NCBI GenBank assembly: GCA_034509425.1
Contig: JAVTVJ010000121.1
Coordinates: 2,418,001-2,482,000 of the forward strand
Direction of reading: 5' to 3'
Length of the DNA stretch: 64,000 nucleotides
Source of the DNA: Eopsaltria australis
Lineage: Eukaryota; Chordata; Aves; Passeriformes; Petroicidae
A model generated the notes under the pieces. That model was not told the DNA's origin. It worked only from the letters and a program-made list of their open reading frames with translations, and searched no databases. Position 1 is the stretch's first letter; every line of letters begins with the position of its first letter. A program made the translations under genes and the position numbers. Shown here piece after piece: positions 13,301 to 27,639 of this stretch.

Positions 13301-16300
13301 GAGAAGTTTACAGGCATCACATAAAGTCAGGAAGTGATTCAGTAGGTTAAAGGCAGTCAGGAGTTTGAGACTGCTGAAGCAGCACAAATGACACAGCAGC
13401 TCCTGTCTGGGGATCAGGAAAAAGGTTGCAGAGAACAAGGCTGAAAGTCAGTTGAACAGGAGAGGACATGCATGTTTAAAATCCAAGTTGCAAAATAAAG
13501 GTTGTCAATGAAGTATTAACAAGATGTTTTCAATTCTCTTTGGACCTAGATAAGAAAATTGTGAATGTAGCAAAGGAATGTTTACCATAATAAATAGCAT
13601 TTATGTAACATATCCATCACAAGATCATGAACAGGTTTACAAAGGTACTTACAGATTTTATTTTTACTTCCTAGCTAATCAAGCAACAAATTAAGTGACT
13701 TGGGCAGAAAATCAGAAGTACAGGCATGTTACTGATCAAGAGCCAGCCTGTACAGCAGTCTGAGTATAAAGATGCTAGAATATGCTCTTTCACACAGGGA
13801 GCTGTTCATCTCACAGCTGACATTTCTGTGCAGTTACACCCCAAAAATGCTGTACTGCTGCAGCACCATTGCTGCCTTACTTGAGTTCAGAGCATCACAA
13901 AACAATTTCTAGGCTTTGGAAACTGATGTTGAATGTTTATCAAGGCAGCCTGCAATTTCTCTTTGCATTTTGTCTGCGTTTCACAGCATATTATAAGTGG
14001 CATGTCAGTAAAAAATAGATTCAGTCTTGCCAGCAACAGAAAGCAAAGAAGGAAGCGGCGGTAGTTGGCTCCCAGCAATGTTCTCTTGGGAACAAGTCTG
14101 AACTGAGGCAGCTTTAGGGCTCTTTAGTTAAATTAGAGTTTTCCTTCAGTCCTCTGCATTATGGGGTTGTTCTTTTAAGGACACCACCATTTTGCAAACA
14201 TCTAAAAAATTGAAATATAGCCTTTGAAAACAAGCATCTTGTTGTACTGCCTAGGTTATAATAGCTACCAGCGTACAATACACAGAGAAAATACTTCCCA
14301 GTACATCACAAAAGAGAACAGAAACATTCCATAAAACACCAGAAGGGTGCTGTCTCTGGCTGACAAGATTTATCTTTAAGGCACAAAAACCTTGAGGGAT
14401 GTAACAAAGAGCCACAGATCTCAAACAAGAAACTGAAGAGAGTTGTGGCCATTTCCATTCCTGGGGTTCCAAGGCAGAGCTGGAATGCTGCTCTTCATAT
14501 CCATCCTCTGCTGCCCAGGATTTCATACTGCTACAGGGAGCTGGGTTTTAGAGACTGCTTATGTGATTATTGCAGTTGTTTGAGGCTTTTTCCAGAAAAC
14601 CCATCTCATGCCCCTATTTTGTTGTGAGTTATCTGTCGCTTTTATTACTGCACTGGATTCAGTTTGATTTGTGGTTTAAGTTTACATAGATGAAAGTACA
14701 TTCCAGTCCCCCAAAACAACTGTTACCCACCTTCCAGCTCCCCATTTTAGCATCACCTTTTCCACTCATGTGTGCAGTTGCTCCTTTGTAGTCACTAACA
14801 TGGCACTAACAGGTCTTACCAGAGCTTCTTCCACATGGCTTGCCACAACTGGAAAATGGTGCTGATTGTCCTGGATGAACTGGCTAAGAGGATGAACAGA
14901 TAATCATAGAAATTATTGTTTGGCACTGTACATTTCCTCCTGTCAGCAGTGCTCAATCCAGCAATCAAACATGGTGTGCTGAAGAGATCAACAGATCTCT
15001 GAGCAGGAGGAGTGGACTTATCTGGAAAGGCTCCAATGTGGAGTGGCCACAGCAAAAGGTAGCAAAAGTGGTTTAATCATAGGATAATCATGCCATGGTG
15101 ACTCACTGATCATGGGCAGATTGCTGGGCTTGCACATCCAGAATCCACCAGGATCCTGAAGTGTGCACAGGCTTTGGCAGGGAGCTGAAGTGTGCAAGTG
15201 TTTGAGCAAACAGAGAGTCCTTTTTTTTCTGTAACTTATCAGAAGAGTTGTCTCCTTGGATGCCTGATCATGAGGATGGCAGAACGCTCAGTGTTTTGCT
15301 CAAAGCTGTAAGCAACCTTCAGTGATGTGGACAGTCAGAGAATATGCCAGACTTATGTAGTGGCCCTTAAGGAAAATTACTCACTGGAGCCATTTATACC
15401 AGCTTATATTTGCAAGGCATGGGGCGGGGGGGGGAAAAGATATTTTGGTCTAGCATTACAGATCTTAAATTCATAAAAGAAAAACACTGAAAGTGATTGT
15501 TTACTTATTGAATGGTGCTTAAAGGAGATAAAATAGCAACAACTGAAAAATCTGCTGAAATTTGCTGAAAAATCTAAGTATAGATAAGGTAGATATAAAA
15601 ACAACTGGATCTTAGCTGATAATTTTCCACCTTCTTTCTTCTGGTTCCTGGCTTCATCAATCTTTTTAATAAGTTTTGAATGTAAATTATTTTCTTTTCA
15701 CATTAACCTTTTAAAGACAGCAGAAATTGGTATATAGGAGCTTGCAGAGCTGACCTGCTTTTTGTAACTTTTACAAAATCCCTTTTAGAAAGGAATAGGA
15801 AAAAAAAGTAAAAGCACAGTGTCTGCCAAATGGCAGTAATGCCTCCTGTCAGGAGAGGAAGGGGGAAAAGGTATAATAAAATTCACTGCTATTACTTAAG
15901 AAGCTTGAAAAACTGATCTCTAATGGAGTTGGAAAATACTTTAGGAAGCTAGTTAGGGGTATTGAGAATGTTCAGAATACAAAATTAGTATTCTGCTGTA
16001 AACACAAGCTAATACCGAGGTGAAAATCTCAAGAAATTCTAATTTTCCCTAGGAAAAAGCTAATTCAGAAGAGAGATTTTCATATGTAACTCACCATCCT
16101 GTGCAGGGCTTTAATAACTTAAAATGTTTACTGCAAATTCCTGCAAACCAATTTCTGGAAAGCCAAGAAAGCAATGGATGAGGCACAACAGGGCAGTACC
16201 TAAAATTTGAAACATACAGACAGCAGTTAAAAAGTAGCAGAGATTATACCAGAAAAGTACAAAAATTTGGGGAGGGTTTTTTTCTTCAACTTTGTGAAAG

Positions 16301-16529
16301 TTCCAGGGGATTTAGCAAAAACAACATTTTAATCAAAACCGAATAATATGCAAATCTGCCAGAAGTACCGATTTTCCTGCAATATACTGAATCTTTCATG
16401 AAAAAGAAACTTAGGAAAGATTGGGCACCTGAGTTTTCTACCAAGACAACAATCTCTATAAAAATCCCAAGTCTATAAAGGAAATCCTGAAAAACATCAG
16501 AGAGAAGAAAAAAGAAAGAAACTGCCAGA
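4303..16529. other. Intergenic DNA with GC-rich patches, no supported gene
   Basis: Mostly AT-rich unique-looking sequence. A GC-rich but CpG-poor patch lies at about 6060-6330, where frames are open on both strands, which points to composition rather than coding. A 190-codon open frame at 7862-8431 has no recognised domain and is discussed among the findings. A G/T-rich stretch lies at about 10,877-10,935. No tRNA, rRNA, known microRNA or exon with flanking splice sites was recognised. Confidence 0.55.
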
Positions 16530-16678
16530 CAGAATCATGGAATAATTCAGGTTAAAGGGACGTAACAAGGGCTCCAACCTCTCCTCAAAGCAGGGGCAGC
16601 CCTGAGGCCAGACCAGGTTCCTCAGGGCTGTAACCAGTCTGCTCTTGAAAACCTCCAAGGGTAGAGGTTACACAACTG
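16530..16678 (-). mobile_element. Short CR1 LINE 3'-end fragment
   Basis: Read on the plus strand, it begins CAGAATCATGGAAT, the reverse complement of the CR1 tail. It continues with diverged versions of the reverse-complement CR1 3' end: GTTAAAGGGAC, TCCAACCTCTCCTCAAAGCA, GACCAGGTTCCTCAGGGCTG and CTTGAAAACCTCCAAGGGTA. Only about 150 bp of the 3' end is present, as expected from strong 5' truncation in CR1 insertion. The inner boundary near 16,678 is approximate. Confidence 0.85.
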
Positions 16679-19600
16679 TAATGCTGAAGGAGGAATTGAG
16701 GTGGTAATAATGAAGAAATTAAAAATCAGTGTGTCTCTTGCAGTGTAACATAGGTTTCAACAAATTCCCATATTTTGCCAGTACTTAATGAGCTGCAATA
16801 AGGTACCTTGCTGAAGTAACAAGCCCTTTAAGGCACTCAGTCAGGAAAGACAAGCTCCAATAAAAATATTAATGATTGAATGTGCAAGTTGCATGAGTTC
16901 TTAAGAATAGCTACCAATAATTGTCCTAATTTTGTCTTTTTCAATTATGTGTTTACAGCTAGACAATTATGTACCACCAGTTAATTCTTAAAGCACATAA
17001 AAACATCTTAATTGTATTTATTTGGCCATATAGCCCCAGTTGATGTTTTACTGATGCACAGAGAAGTGGTTAACCCAAGGTCCCTGAGCATGCAGGTGGC
17101 AGCTGGGTGGAAAAACACAGGTTTGGTGCTATTTGTACCTCAGTGATCCTCCTCTGCAAGGGAGAGGTGACAGTAATAAGGTCATACAAGAGAATTGTCT
17201 GTGAACATTGAATATTTTCTCCTGGAAAGGTCCAGAAAATGCTGGAAGAAGGAATGCTGGAAAATAGTTGAAAAGTTGAAGAGCCTAGTAAATTATCTCC
17301 ATGTAAAGAAACACAAAAAACTAAAAAAAGAAAAATGAAAAACACTGGCTTTGAGGCCATTTACAAAGCTGGAGGAATGTGAGGCTAGTACAGTCTGGAA
17401 TTTAACATCTGTATCCTGCTGCTGCTAAAATATGGGTGTAGTCACAGTTGTTTGCCCTTTCGTTACAAAGTGGAGGTTATTAAATATCCCTGACAATAGA
17501 AACAGGTATGGTTTAATAACAGCTGTTACCACAGACAGGACTGTGCCAGTTATGTTTGCATTGCATTTATATTTACAGAAACAAGTTTGTTCAGAAGAAA
17601 ATTATCTGTCTGTGAATCTGTACTGACATCAAAGTGTGTCTATTAAGTGCTTCTTCCATGTAGCAGAGAATGGAAATGAAAGATAACATCAGAAAATTAG
17701 GTATTTACTTAAAATATTGAAATAAATGTTAAAAATATATAAACAAAGTGATCAATTTCTGGAATATCTTATTATTGGAGGTGTTTTCATAATCAGCACC
17801 AAATTCCCCAGAGAAGATAAAGGGGAGAGGACAGATTCCACAATAACTATCAGGTTGCTTATGAAGGTTACTACAATATTTGTCTTGCCCATTCCATGCT
17901 TTGCTATGCAGTCAGAAACAGATTCCAGTGTTTTCAAGAGCTGTTCAAGCATAATTAGAGACTCAAAATGAGTTGAAATCTCAGCTGGCGGCCTAGCAAT
18001 TTGTTTTCATGCTGCAAGTCATTTAAGATTTATATAAGCATAACTTTTTGATGGAGTGAGGGGATATCCTCAATCCCAGTGTGCCGTTATACCTCGATTT
18101 ATGTGCAAGATACAAAGCACTCGGTGCCCAGCTATGTGGTGTTTTCTGCCCCTTCACGTGGCAGAACCTTGGTAGCTGAGGTGCTGCTGTCTCTCAGAGG
18201 CAAACACTGCAATGTAATTGTAATAATGTTATATAAGGGTGCATTTGTTTCATTTGCAATACGCTGCAGCAACAGGGTCATTTCTAAAAATACGAGCAAT
18301 GCAGGGAGCGAGGCTGCTCTGGAGTCTGGGGAGGTTTCCACGGCAGGAGCTGGGGGCAGCAGGGCTGTGGGTGCAGATGGAGCTGGCTCAGGGAGCAGAG
18401 CAGGGCAGAGCTGCCAAGGTGCTCCAGAGGCACTGCCCTGACTCACTGCAGCCTCTGTCAGCTCCTTCAGGAGGCTGAGGGTGGAAGCTGCCTTTTCCTC
18501 ACTCAGCACGTACCAGGGAATACCAAAACTCTTCAGGTGCCTCCCCAGACAGTGAGAGGGACTGTCTGTTCAAGGGGTGCAGCCCACGGCTGAGTGCACA
18601 CTCCGAATGAACAAGAAATCACTCCCAAAAAACTTCAGATGTGTGACTTCTTCAAGTGTCTCTGTTTCCTTACGTTCAAAGAGCCTTTTAATAAAGGTCT
18701 GCAGACGTTGGCTGAGTTAATTTCAGTTTCAAATACAAGCACCCTCTTTTTAAAAACAGGGAACATGCTGGTGCTTTACAGTGCTATTTTTCATTCTGTC
18801 TGGAGAATAATAGAATGCTGGTAGAGCAGAATGTCCCCAGGTGTACTTCTCACGAAGGCTGTTCCTTTCTCTGTCCCCGACTGCCACACAACAAGGCATC
18901 GGTGCGGCACTGGCCATCCTCACTGGTGACACATGACACACTTTCTGGAAGGAGAGTTGGAGGAGGGTCATGTAAGGACTGTATTTGCCTTTTCAGTGCA
19001 GGCAGGAAGATGGAAAATAATTATTTTAATTAAAAAACAAGATGAAGTTTATCTGCATCTATAACACATACATTTGAGAGACCTCAGCCAACTTATCCTT
19101 GAGAGCAGTAGAATTATTTTTGCAGTGGCATGGAAAAGGCTGGGATGTAGATAGCCTTCAGTTACACAATCGACTCTCTTAGCTTAGAAACAAAATACTA
19201 ATTTTAAAATGTAATATGATACCTAATGAAATTTTAATTTAAATTCAAATTGCAGTGTTCCTGTGCTCACCATCCCGCTCGAGTCATGCCATTAAATCAT
19301 GTTTTGATAAGATCTCATTACTCGTGTTGTAGTATTATGAAGTACCAAGACATTGACATGTTCTGAAGGCTCATTCACCTTATTGCTCTCCTGGCTCTCA
19401 GGTTGTACAGGTTGTACAAGATGGGGCTTGTGCTGCTGCAGGGAAGCATCACTGCTCACACCCTTTCTCTGGGCCTTTCGTGACCATGCATGGGTAAAGC
19501 TGACCCTGCATATATATCTGAGCAAAGGTTTTGCAAAGCTCACATTTTATTTGTTGGTTTTAATATGATGAGGTTAACAGCTACTGTATTATCGTGTGCA

Positions 19601-22600
19601 TTTGCAGATATAATAAACGTTGTACATGATTTGTAATGCTTCTCGAATACGCTTATGTAGGTAGAGATTGTTTCACTGATTTTCCCAAATGATCTAAGCA
19701 TTCAGTGATTACCTCTCTAATTTATTTCAGTGCCAAGAATAATGAGTGTATTAACTGCCCACGATGCAGCTGTGGCTGGGGAATAGAGAGAGGTGGTTTT
19801 GTGTGAGTTATGGCAATACTATAGTGTTCATGGGGTAAAAATGCCTCCACCATCTTTCCTCGTTCATGTAAATCTCTGTCTACCCCTGCTACTGCTTCCA
19901 GATTACAGGGCTTTTAAAGAGAAACAATTAATTATCTTCATAATCAATTTGTCAGGGCTATTAAGGCCTATTAATGCACCCAGGGCAGTGGTACAGTTAG
20001 AGAAATACAAAGGAGTAGGCTGGAAAAAAATTAGTCCATACTGTAAGACAAGTGTGCAAAGAAGGTGTTTCTTCTAGTGAAGTAGTTTTGGATCCTTTCT
20101 GTGGTGTTCTAGGGGCTAGGCTTGCTCTTTCTTTTTTTTTTTTCCTGGTCTTGACATATATTATTCAGAAACCAAAGAGATGCCCATTTGTGAAAATAGC
20201 ATATGGATACCCTGAGAGAAATATTTAGAAGTAGTATGCAATCTATTTGTCCAGTAGTGCATGTCTAAAAAGCAGCAGTGCATGTGTTTGATGTTAAATG
20301 TCAGTATGACACACAGCCAGGAAAGAGTCATAGGGTTGATTTCAAGCTCTGTATTTATAATTGGGTCTTAGGGAGGAAAAAAAAAGGTCTGTTTTGAAGG
20401 CTGCTGCTTCGAATGAGAAGCCTTTGAAAAATATGGGAAAATAAATAAATTTTCTGTGGAAGACCTTCTTTAAAACACTTGTTACATTTATCGTAAGAAA
20501 CTGCATAAATCACTTCAACATCTTGTTGTCAATTATCATATTTACTCATCTTAAAACAGAAGTCAGAGTGTTATGTGACTCATGGAAGTTTGCACACTTG
20601 GCAAAAATTGGTTTCTCCAGCTTTGAAAAGGCTTTCAGAAATATTTGCTAGTTAGGGAGCAAGTTTTATGGTGAGAAGCTGTATCTTTTATTAGACTAAA
20701 GCATACCATTGGAAATCTGAACAGGCTTTCATGCAAAGGTATTGAGGGACTGCAAGTAGCCACACTGACTGGACTTGACTGGGAAACTTGCTTTAATGCT
20801 TGTCCTTGCTTTACCTGCTTGGAGAACAAGAAGGATTTCAGTCCCAAGGATCTTGCTTTAGCACTTTTCACAAGTATTATAATCTCACACATTTAAAAAA
20901 GGATGTGACAGTTACAGTTTTTCAGCTGGCACATAGAGCTGAACTGACAGATGTGTAAAGAAAAGATTTAGCTAATGATATTGATATCATGTGGATTTTG
21001 TGAGGCCTAACCACTTGAATGAGAAACAGCCATGCAAATGTGGTAAATACAGCATTTGCCCTGTTAGCTTTGAGCTTTGCACTGTAAATACTTTTGTTTT
21101 GAATCCTTCTGTACTGACTGTATAGGTTTAGCTAGATTAAAGCATTGTTCTGGTTGGAGCCTCTGGGCTCCACTATAATATAGGTAGTGGAATGTGTGGT
21201 CCTATACTAGAGGGATGGTTTCTCTGGTACTGAGACATTCAGGAATATTTCTGACTGTGTATTTCTTAGATTTAAAGTTGGAATTTAAGTAAAGATACAC
21301 CTGTAGTAACATATATTTATCTTACCAAATATTAATGCTTCCTGGGTAATGCACAACCAGTTTTAACAGAGCAGACCTGAGCCCTGACAGTCGTGGAGAC
21401 AGATGCCAGCTGTGAGTTTCTCTGAAGAACTTTTGGTTTGGCAAATGTAAATCAGTTTACAGAACTGTTTGCAGTATAAGTGTCTAGAGAGCTAGACTGA
21501 ATCTAATCAACTGAGAGAAATAAGTGAAGTTTGGACTCTGTATCAGTATGGGCAGTGTGGTGACTCATCAAAAAAAATCTCATTTAGTACTGCACACTTT
21601 TTGAACCTCTTGTCTACTGTGTTAAGCCTACTCAGTATTACTGTGTGGTCAAAGCTTGATTTTGTAAATTTTGAACTAAAATCATACCTGGTTTTTTTTT
21701 CTTAAAAATGCCTTAGGAAATGCATTACAGGTTGCAGTTAGTGGGACCAAGTGTAAAATACCTGCATGCTTTCTGTTGAAGGTTTTGAGTGATTCAGTGA
21801 CAACTGTTTTCATGGTGCCTTTATACAGCCAATACTATATAGATCTCCAAACTAAAAAAAAAAGAGCATCTAAGAATTTCTTGCACATGCATGATGACAC
21901 ACCATACAGGACTACTGGAAAAATGTCATGCAATTATCCAAGGAGTGAAGCAAGCCATCCTGGCTCAGATGAGTTACAGGTGCCCTACTTCTGTAACCTT
22001 TTGCCCACAGGTTCAGAAATCTGCTTGATCTCTGTGCTTGAAGTGTAGCAAATGCTGTGTGAGTGTAGATACATGTCACGTTATCTTTGCCAGTAAATTC
22101 AGCTTAAGAAGTACCCATCTTTGGCTGCTTATTCCTGCCTCTGTGCTCCAAGGATGATTTTCAATCCAGTATCACTTCAGTTACCCTCATACAGAGTTGG
22201 CAAGATGCAGCTGTGGAGGGGGTGACACGGTGCAAGAGCAGAAATGAGCCAAGTAACAAGAGAAGAATGCAGGGCTTTCATCACAGTAATGCTGCCCACT
22301 GATTTCATGTGCTGTGACACACCAAAGCCTAAAAGCCAGCCCGTGACATGCTTTCCTTTCCTGACAACAACAGGTCAGGAAATAATGCAATATCTTCCAC
22401 ACTAAGCACTTTCTGTTCTAGTAGCCTCTCGTGTAAATTGGCATGTTGAAACTGTTACGTACACTGAAAACTTTTTAACTTGTTTTAAAAACTTGTAGCA
22501 ACATTTATTTATATAATTAAAAATATTAATATTAACCAAACTGTAACAGTTACAGATGAAATAGGGCATAATGCAAAACATGGTGTCCCTGGGAGCTAAA

Positions 22601-25600
22601 TTTTGCTATTGATTGCAGACACAGCTAAAATAGAATATATAAAATCAGTCATAATCAGGTGTCTACTTAGTTGCTACAGACTAAAAGTAACTGAAGAGCA
22701 CTCTTAACGTTAAGATGGAAAGTATGTGATGCTCAATGAACATGTCTTAAATAAGATTCCTTGAGGGTATAGTCTGAATTATTGAAATATGGAGTTAAAA
22801 CTCATAAAACTATGTTCTACTGTAGTGTTTTACAACAAAATAGTATTTTATGCACTCATGTATCAGACTTCTATATTTTGGAATTGTAATGATTTTGAAA
22901 GGGAACCCAAACAAAACCATCTCAGACCAGTGGTGACACCCCTGTGTAATATAATCATCCAATAATATATAGTTAAGAAACCTGCAGGGGGTGCAAACGA
23001 AGTGACTTAAGTTTCTTCCAGTGACACAAACAGCAATCTTTTTAAAGTGCTTTTTTAAAAACTATTTTAATGTTTGGAGGTAGAAACAAAAGCAAATACC
23101 AAGATGGAAAGGGTTCATAACCCTATGGGCGTGACCATCAGGAGCTTACTCACCTTACTTACCTCCTCTAAACCTCACTGAAGTTGCTCTTGTAAAGCAG
23201 GTGCTACTAGGACAGAGCTACCAACTAAGGTAAAGATTACACTGGAATTAACTGGGTGTAATCTTGTGTTCCTACTTTTAAGCACATCGTTACTTCCTTG
23301 ACTTGAGGGATTTGTGCATGTAAATTTTAAAAGAATAGATGGGGTCTTGTACCAGTTGTAATAAGAAAGGCTAGAGGATAAAAATAGATTCGAAATTCTA
23401 AAAGACGAAAGCTGAGTGGCAATAAAAATAGATTATAGGTTATAAAGTTCAGTAATCTTAAGTTTCTACTTTTTTTGCAATTATGCAATAAAGTCTATTT
23501 GGTATGAAGAATTAAGAAGCAGATGAGCTCACACTTTTGCATCATTATCTATAAACACTTTTAGCAGTGTAGCAATTTTCAGTATATATTTTAGTGTTGA
23601 ATGTAACAATTTTCAGTACATATTTTCATTTTCTGTATGCATGCCTTCTCATTAACAAAAATCAGTCCTGATAATTTCCTGTAGCACTCATTGCAAGTCT
23701 GATATTTGTGCTCAAGGAGCTGCAGAAGTGAATTTACCTTTCAAAACCTGGCTTTACAAAACCATGCCTCTGCTTCCTCCTTTCCTCCCCATCTTCCATC
23801 CTCCTCCTCCTAGTGATGATTCTGTTTGAGTTTCAGAGAAAAGTTTTGTCACTTTGTATCTTGTGCAAGGGTTCCTGGAAAATTTCTGGGTTTGAATACA
23901 GAGTTGTTTGCCAACAAGGTAATTAATCAATTTTGTTAAGCTGGCCCTGGACTGCCTTTACAAATCACTCAGTGTTTGTAAGTAAAGTCTTCACTTTACC
24001 TTTCTAGAGTTGCCTGTGCACTTAATCTTTGGTGCATGTTGCTTGTTGTCTGGGCAAGCACTTTTTAGGATGAACTGCTAGTCATGCTCTCTAAAAGTTA
24101 AATATGATAAATAAGAATTCTAGATCAGTGGAACACGTGTGGTGCTGTCTGCAGTGACTGTTCCTGGGACTGGAATCACATCAGCACTGAATTTGTGCCT
24201 GCTGAAGTCTCACAGCTGTCTTTGATTATTTTAACAGTCCCCTCTTTACCAAATAAATGTGGAGAAAGTACAACAGTTCCAAATATCTGACATTTTGACA
24301 TCCAGTGGCTACTGAACAGTGAAGCATTTTGTAAAATCAGCCTTGATCAGCTGCAGTGCATTGAAGTTACAGTCTCGTTCATAAAACGTCTGAGATGGGA
24401 AGTAGAATAGTTACATAACATTCCTGTAATGAATTTCTGTAATAAATTAGCTCTGCTGACGTGATGCACAACTAAAACTCACAGATAACATTTTCTTCAA
24501 CAGTAGTCTCAGATTTTGTCACTACACAATTATACAGATGACAAAGATTCTCCAAGACCTGGTCCAAACCAAGGGGATGAGTTTCTTTTTACAAGGATAT
24601 CCCAAAATAATAACCAAAGAGACCAGATTTCAGCTCTACAGTGATACATTCTTGAAGTATTTTAAGGCTGAAAATAATGCTGCATTGCCACTGCAACCTA
24701 CTTTTACTTCTATTTGTACATTTCCCATTTGCTTACAAGTTGAAGTGATAATCAGGCTGAACAGAAAAAATACCCTTGCACTGTGTTAAACCCATTTTTA
24801 AGGTGTTAAAAAGGAAATAACAATGAGTTTAAACAGCAGGAGTTAAGACAGGCTGTCCATATGAAGATGTTGGGTTTATTCCCATTCTGAGCATATCCAG
24901 CCTCTGGAGTGTACTTGAGGTATGTGCTTCAACCTCTTAATGAGAGGTGAAGTACAGATTTTGGGATTTTGTCTTTGTCTAACAGTTCCAGTATGTGAGA
25001 GGCAGTGAATTACTGGAAGATTCTATTCCCTGTATATTGAGCAATTAACTGCAGTGTTTTCAGAAGAGGCACTGCAGTGTTGTACAGTCCTTTAAAGAGT
25101 CAGTAGGTATAGGAAGCATATTTAAATTTGTGGAAGTGGGAGGAAGATAAGAATCATTACTAGGTATCATTATTTTTTTCCCCTAGGGATTTGATTCATC
25201 AAGACACTGAAATTCTGTGTAATTTTAAGGACATGGATTTCTCACAGCTTTCTGTAAACCAGTTTTTTACATCCTGAGCTAGAAACAGATACTTTCTTAT
25301 CTTGTTGTTTATATGGTGAAGTCTAATTTTCTCTTCCCCTTTTTTCTTTGTTCCTGAAATGCTGAAATCATGTGGCAACTACAAATACAGAATGGGCAAT
25401 ATCAACTAAATGGCATGACATAATTGATAATATATTGGCCTATTTATAGCTAAGCATCCCAAGACTACCTCATAGGGCAGCGAAACTGTCTGCTATCTCT
25501 GAAAGATCTTATATGAATTGTTCTCTTTCTGAGCCACACACACCACAAAACCCACAGGAAGTTGTCTCTGTAGTGGCTGCGGTTTCCTTCTTCCCATTTT

Positions 25601-26616
25601 TAAGTGCTCAAAATGTTTCTTAAAAAGTTAAGTCAACACAAAGTAGAGAATAGACTTCCTGTTCTTGCAGTGTAACAGATACCCATGCCCTCAGAAAGAA
25701 GGATTCACACATCTGACTGTCCTTCTGTGTCCTTTGAATCAATGTAGGGTTATGGTTTGAACTTATTAAATAATACTTTTATTTTTAGGTTTCCTACCAA
25801 GAAAATATAATAGTACTTTTTTTAGACATCTCCCAGTAGCAGTTATTTAAAGGATGAGTAAAGCACTTGCTTTTCTTCTGCCCTTAGCTTCTAAGACAAT
25901 CTTCTATCTAAAGATGGGGGTTAAAGATGATCCTGTTTTCAGGACCTGTCAGGGTAGAATCAGGAATATTCTTTAAAATTCTGATCCCTTAGTTAACAGA
26001 TGGGAATTGCTATGTAACTGTATCTGACTGAATGTACTATATATATAAGGCATATATATGCATAAACACTAACACATACATCTCTCTTGCTATATATCAA
26101 TATGTGTATATAAATATATAGACATCTGCTGTTTCATTAAAGATTTTTAAAGGGAACACATGAATATACACTGGAATCCTAACAGTCTTAACAATATATA
26201 ACTTGCTCTTTCAGACATGAATTTTGTAATATTTATTTAAAAATTAAAAAAAAAAACCCACCCAAGGTTAAAGAGGAATATAAAATTCAAAGTTACTTCC
26301 ATTTAAGATAATAATTCTATGTTGACTTGACCAACATTTGTTTTGGCATTTTCAGTACTGTTGATGGTAGATTTGCTTGTGAGCAATTTGTTAATGAAGA
26401 GATGCAAAAATTCTCCTGCAGGAAGAGTTTCAAAGGGCAGCAACATGGTTCTGCTATTGCTTTGTATAAAAACAAGCAAAAACATTCATTAGAAAGAATT
26501 TGTATCTACCAAAAACTATACGTGTTTTACCAATGCTAATAGAATAAGATGGTGTTTCTAGCTCCTCTAATTTGTATCAAGTGTAGAGATGAAGATTTAA
26601 GTAACTGTTGGATGGA
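16679..26616. other. Intergenic AT-rich DNA, no supported gene
   Basis: No recognisable gene. A GC-rich, CpG-poor patch at about 18,300-18,600 has frames open on both strands. A T-rich run lies at 20,132-20,143. About 26,030-26,270 is strongly AT-rich, with TATATA-type stretches and a short A run. Small open frames elsewhere have no family signature. Confidence 0.55.
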
Positions 26617-26937
26617 AAGAGAAGGAAGATAGGGGAGGGAGGGAGGGGGGGGAGGGAGGGAGGGAGGGAGGGATGGGAGGGAAGGAAGGAAGGAAGGAAG
26701 GAAGGAAGGAAGGAGGAGGAAGGAGGAAGGAAGGAGGAGGAAGGAAGGAAGGAAGGAAGGAAGGAAGGAAGGAAAGGAGGAAGGAAGGAAGGAAGGAAGG
26801 AAGGAAGGAAGGAGAAGAAGGAAGAAGGAAGGAAGAAGAAAGAAAGGAAGGAAGGAAGGAAGGAAGGAAGGAAGGAAGGAAGGAAGGAAGGAAGGAAGGA
26901 AGGAAGGAAGGAAGGAAGGAAGGAAGGAAGGAAGGAA
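26617..26937. repeat. Compound purine microsatellite (GGGA)n then (GGAA)n
   Basis: About 26,632-26,680 is GGGA/GGGG-rich. From about 26,681 to 26,937 it is GGAA-based, with interruptions by GGA, GAA and AAA units up to about 26,845. From 26,846 to 26,937 there is a perfect run of 23 GGAA units. All purines are on the plus strand, so the open frames here (Glu/Gly/Lys/Arg-rich on plus, Pro/Ser/Leu/Phe-rich on minus) are artefacts of the repeat. Confidence 0.98.
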
Positions 26938-27639
26938 TCTCATTAGTCTCTGTGGGTCAAAAGAGTTATGTATATCCAGATGTTTTAAACCCCTAGCAGA
27001 AGTTCTTCCTTGTTAATTAGTCTCCCTCCTTGTTAAAGTCAGTGTATGGATTGATGGCATTTTCTCATCCAATGTAAGATGATACAAAAATGGCGCCTCC
27101 ATCTTTGCTAGAACTTTCCTCACTTAATATTTTTCTTTCTCTTTTTATTTGTTCCCCATCTTCCTCCCAATACCCTAATAACTGCTTTTTTTTCCCATGG
27201 TCCTTTTTCCTCATTTTAGGGATCCATCTCCACCTCTGCTTGTGTGCCTGCAGTCCTCTGTCATTCCCTTGCCTCATCTTGGTTGATCATCTTTACTCTT
27301 TTTTTGCAGCCTGTTCTCCCCAGCCTGCAGGTCTTGCCCACCCTCCCCAGAACTATTCAAGGGGAAAAAGATGAAAGGGAGGGTTTATTTTACCCTACAC
27401 TTTATCAGGCCATCCTCCCCTGAGTTTCTTTTCATGCATCTCCACACCTTGAAATCTTCCCCCTCCTTCCTGTTGTGATCTCAGCCTTTTCCTTCCTGCA
27501 TCCTCTGGTGCATACTCTGGCAGTGAAGCATGTGGGCATAAAAAACGTCACATTCCGCCTTCTGAATGTGTAGATAGAGTTAAAAAAAAATAATCTGAGG
27601 CTTAGTTACATCTAGCAGTTAACAAATAAAAAATGTGCT
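26938..27639. other. Spacer between GGAA microsatellite and GC patch
   Basis: A pyrimidine-rich stretch (about 27,110-27,500, many CTT/CCT blocks on the plus strand) with no gene signature. The open frame here is compositional. A CRE-like ACGTCAC sits at about 27,545-27,551; a single short motif like this is weak evidence. Confidence 0.5.

Noticed and set aside
26536..26996. Glu/Gly/Lys/Arg-rich and Pro/Ser/Leu/Phe-rich open frames of 107-135 residues
   Set aside because: These are translations of the GGGA/GGAA microsatellite, which contains no stop codon in most frames.
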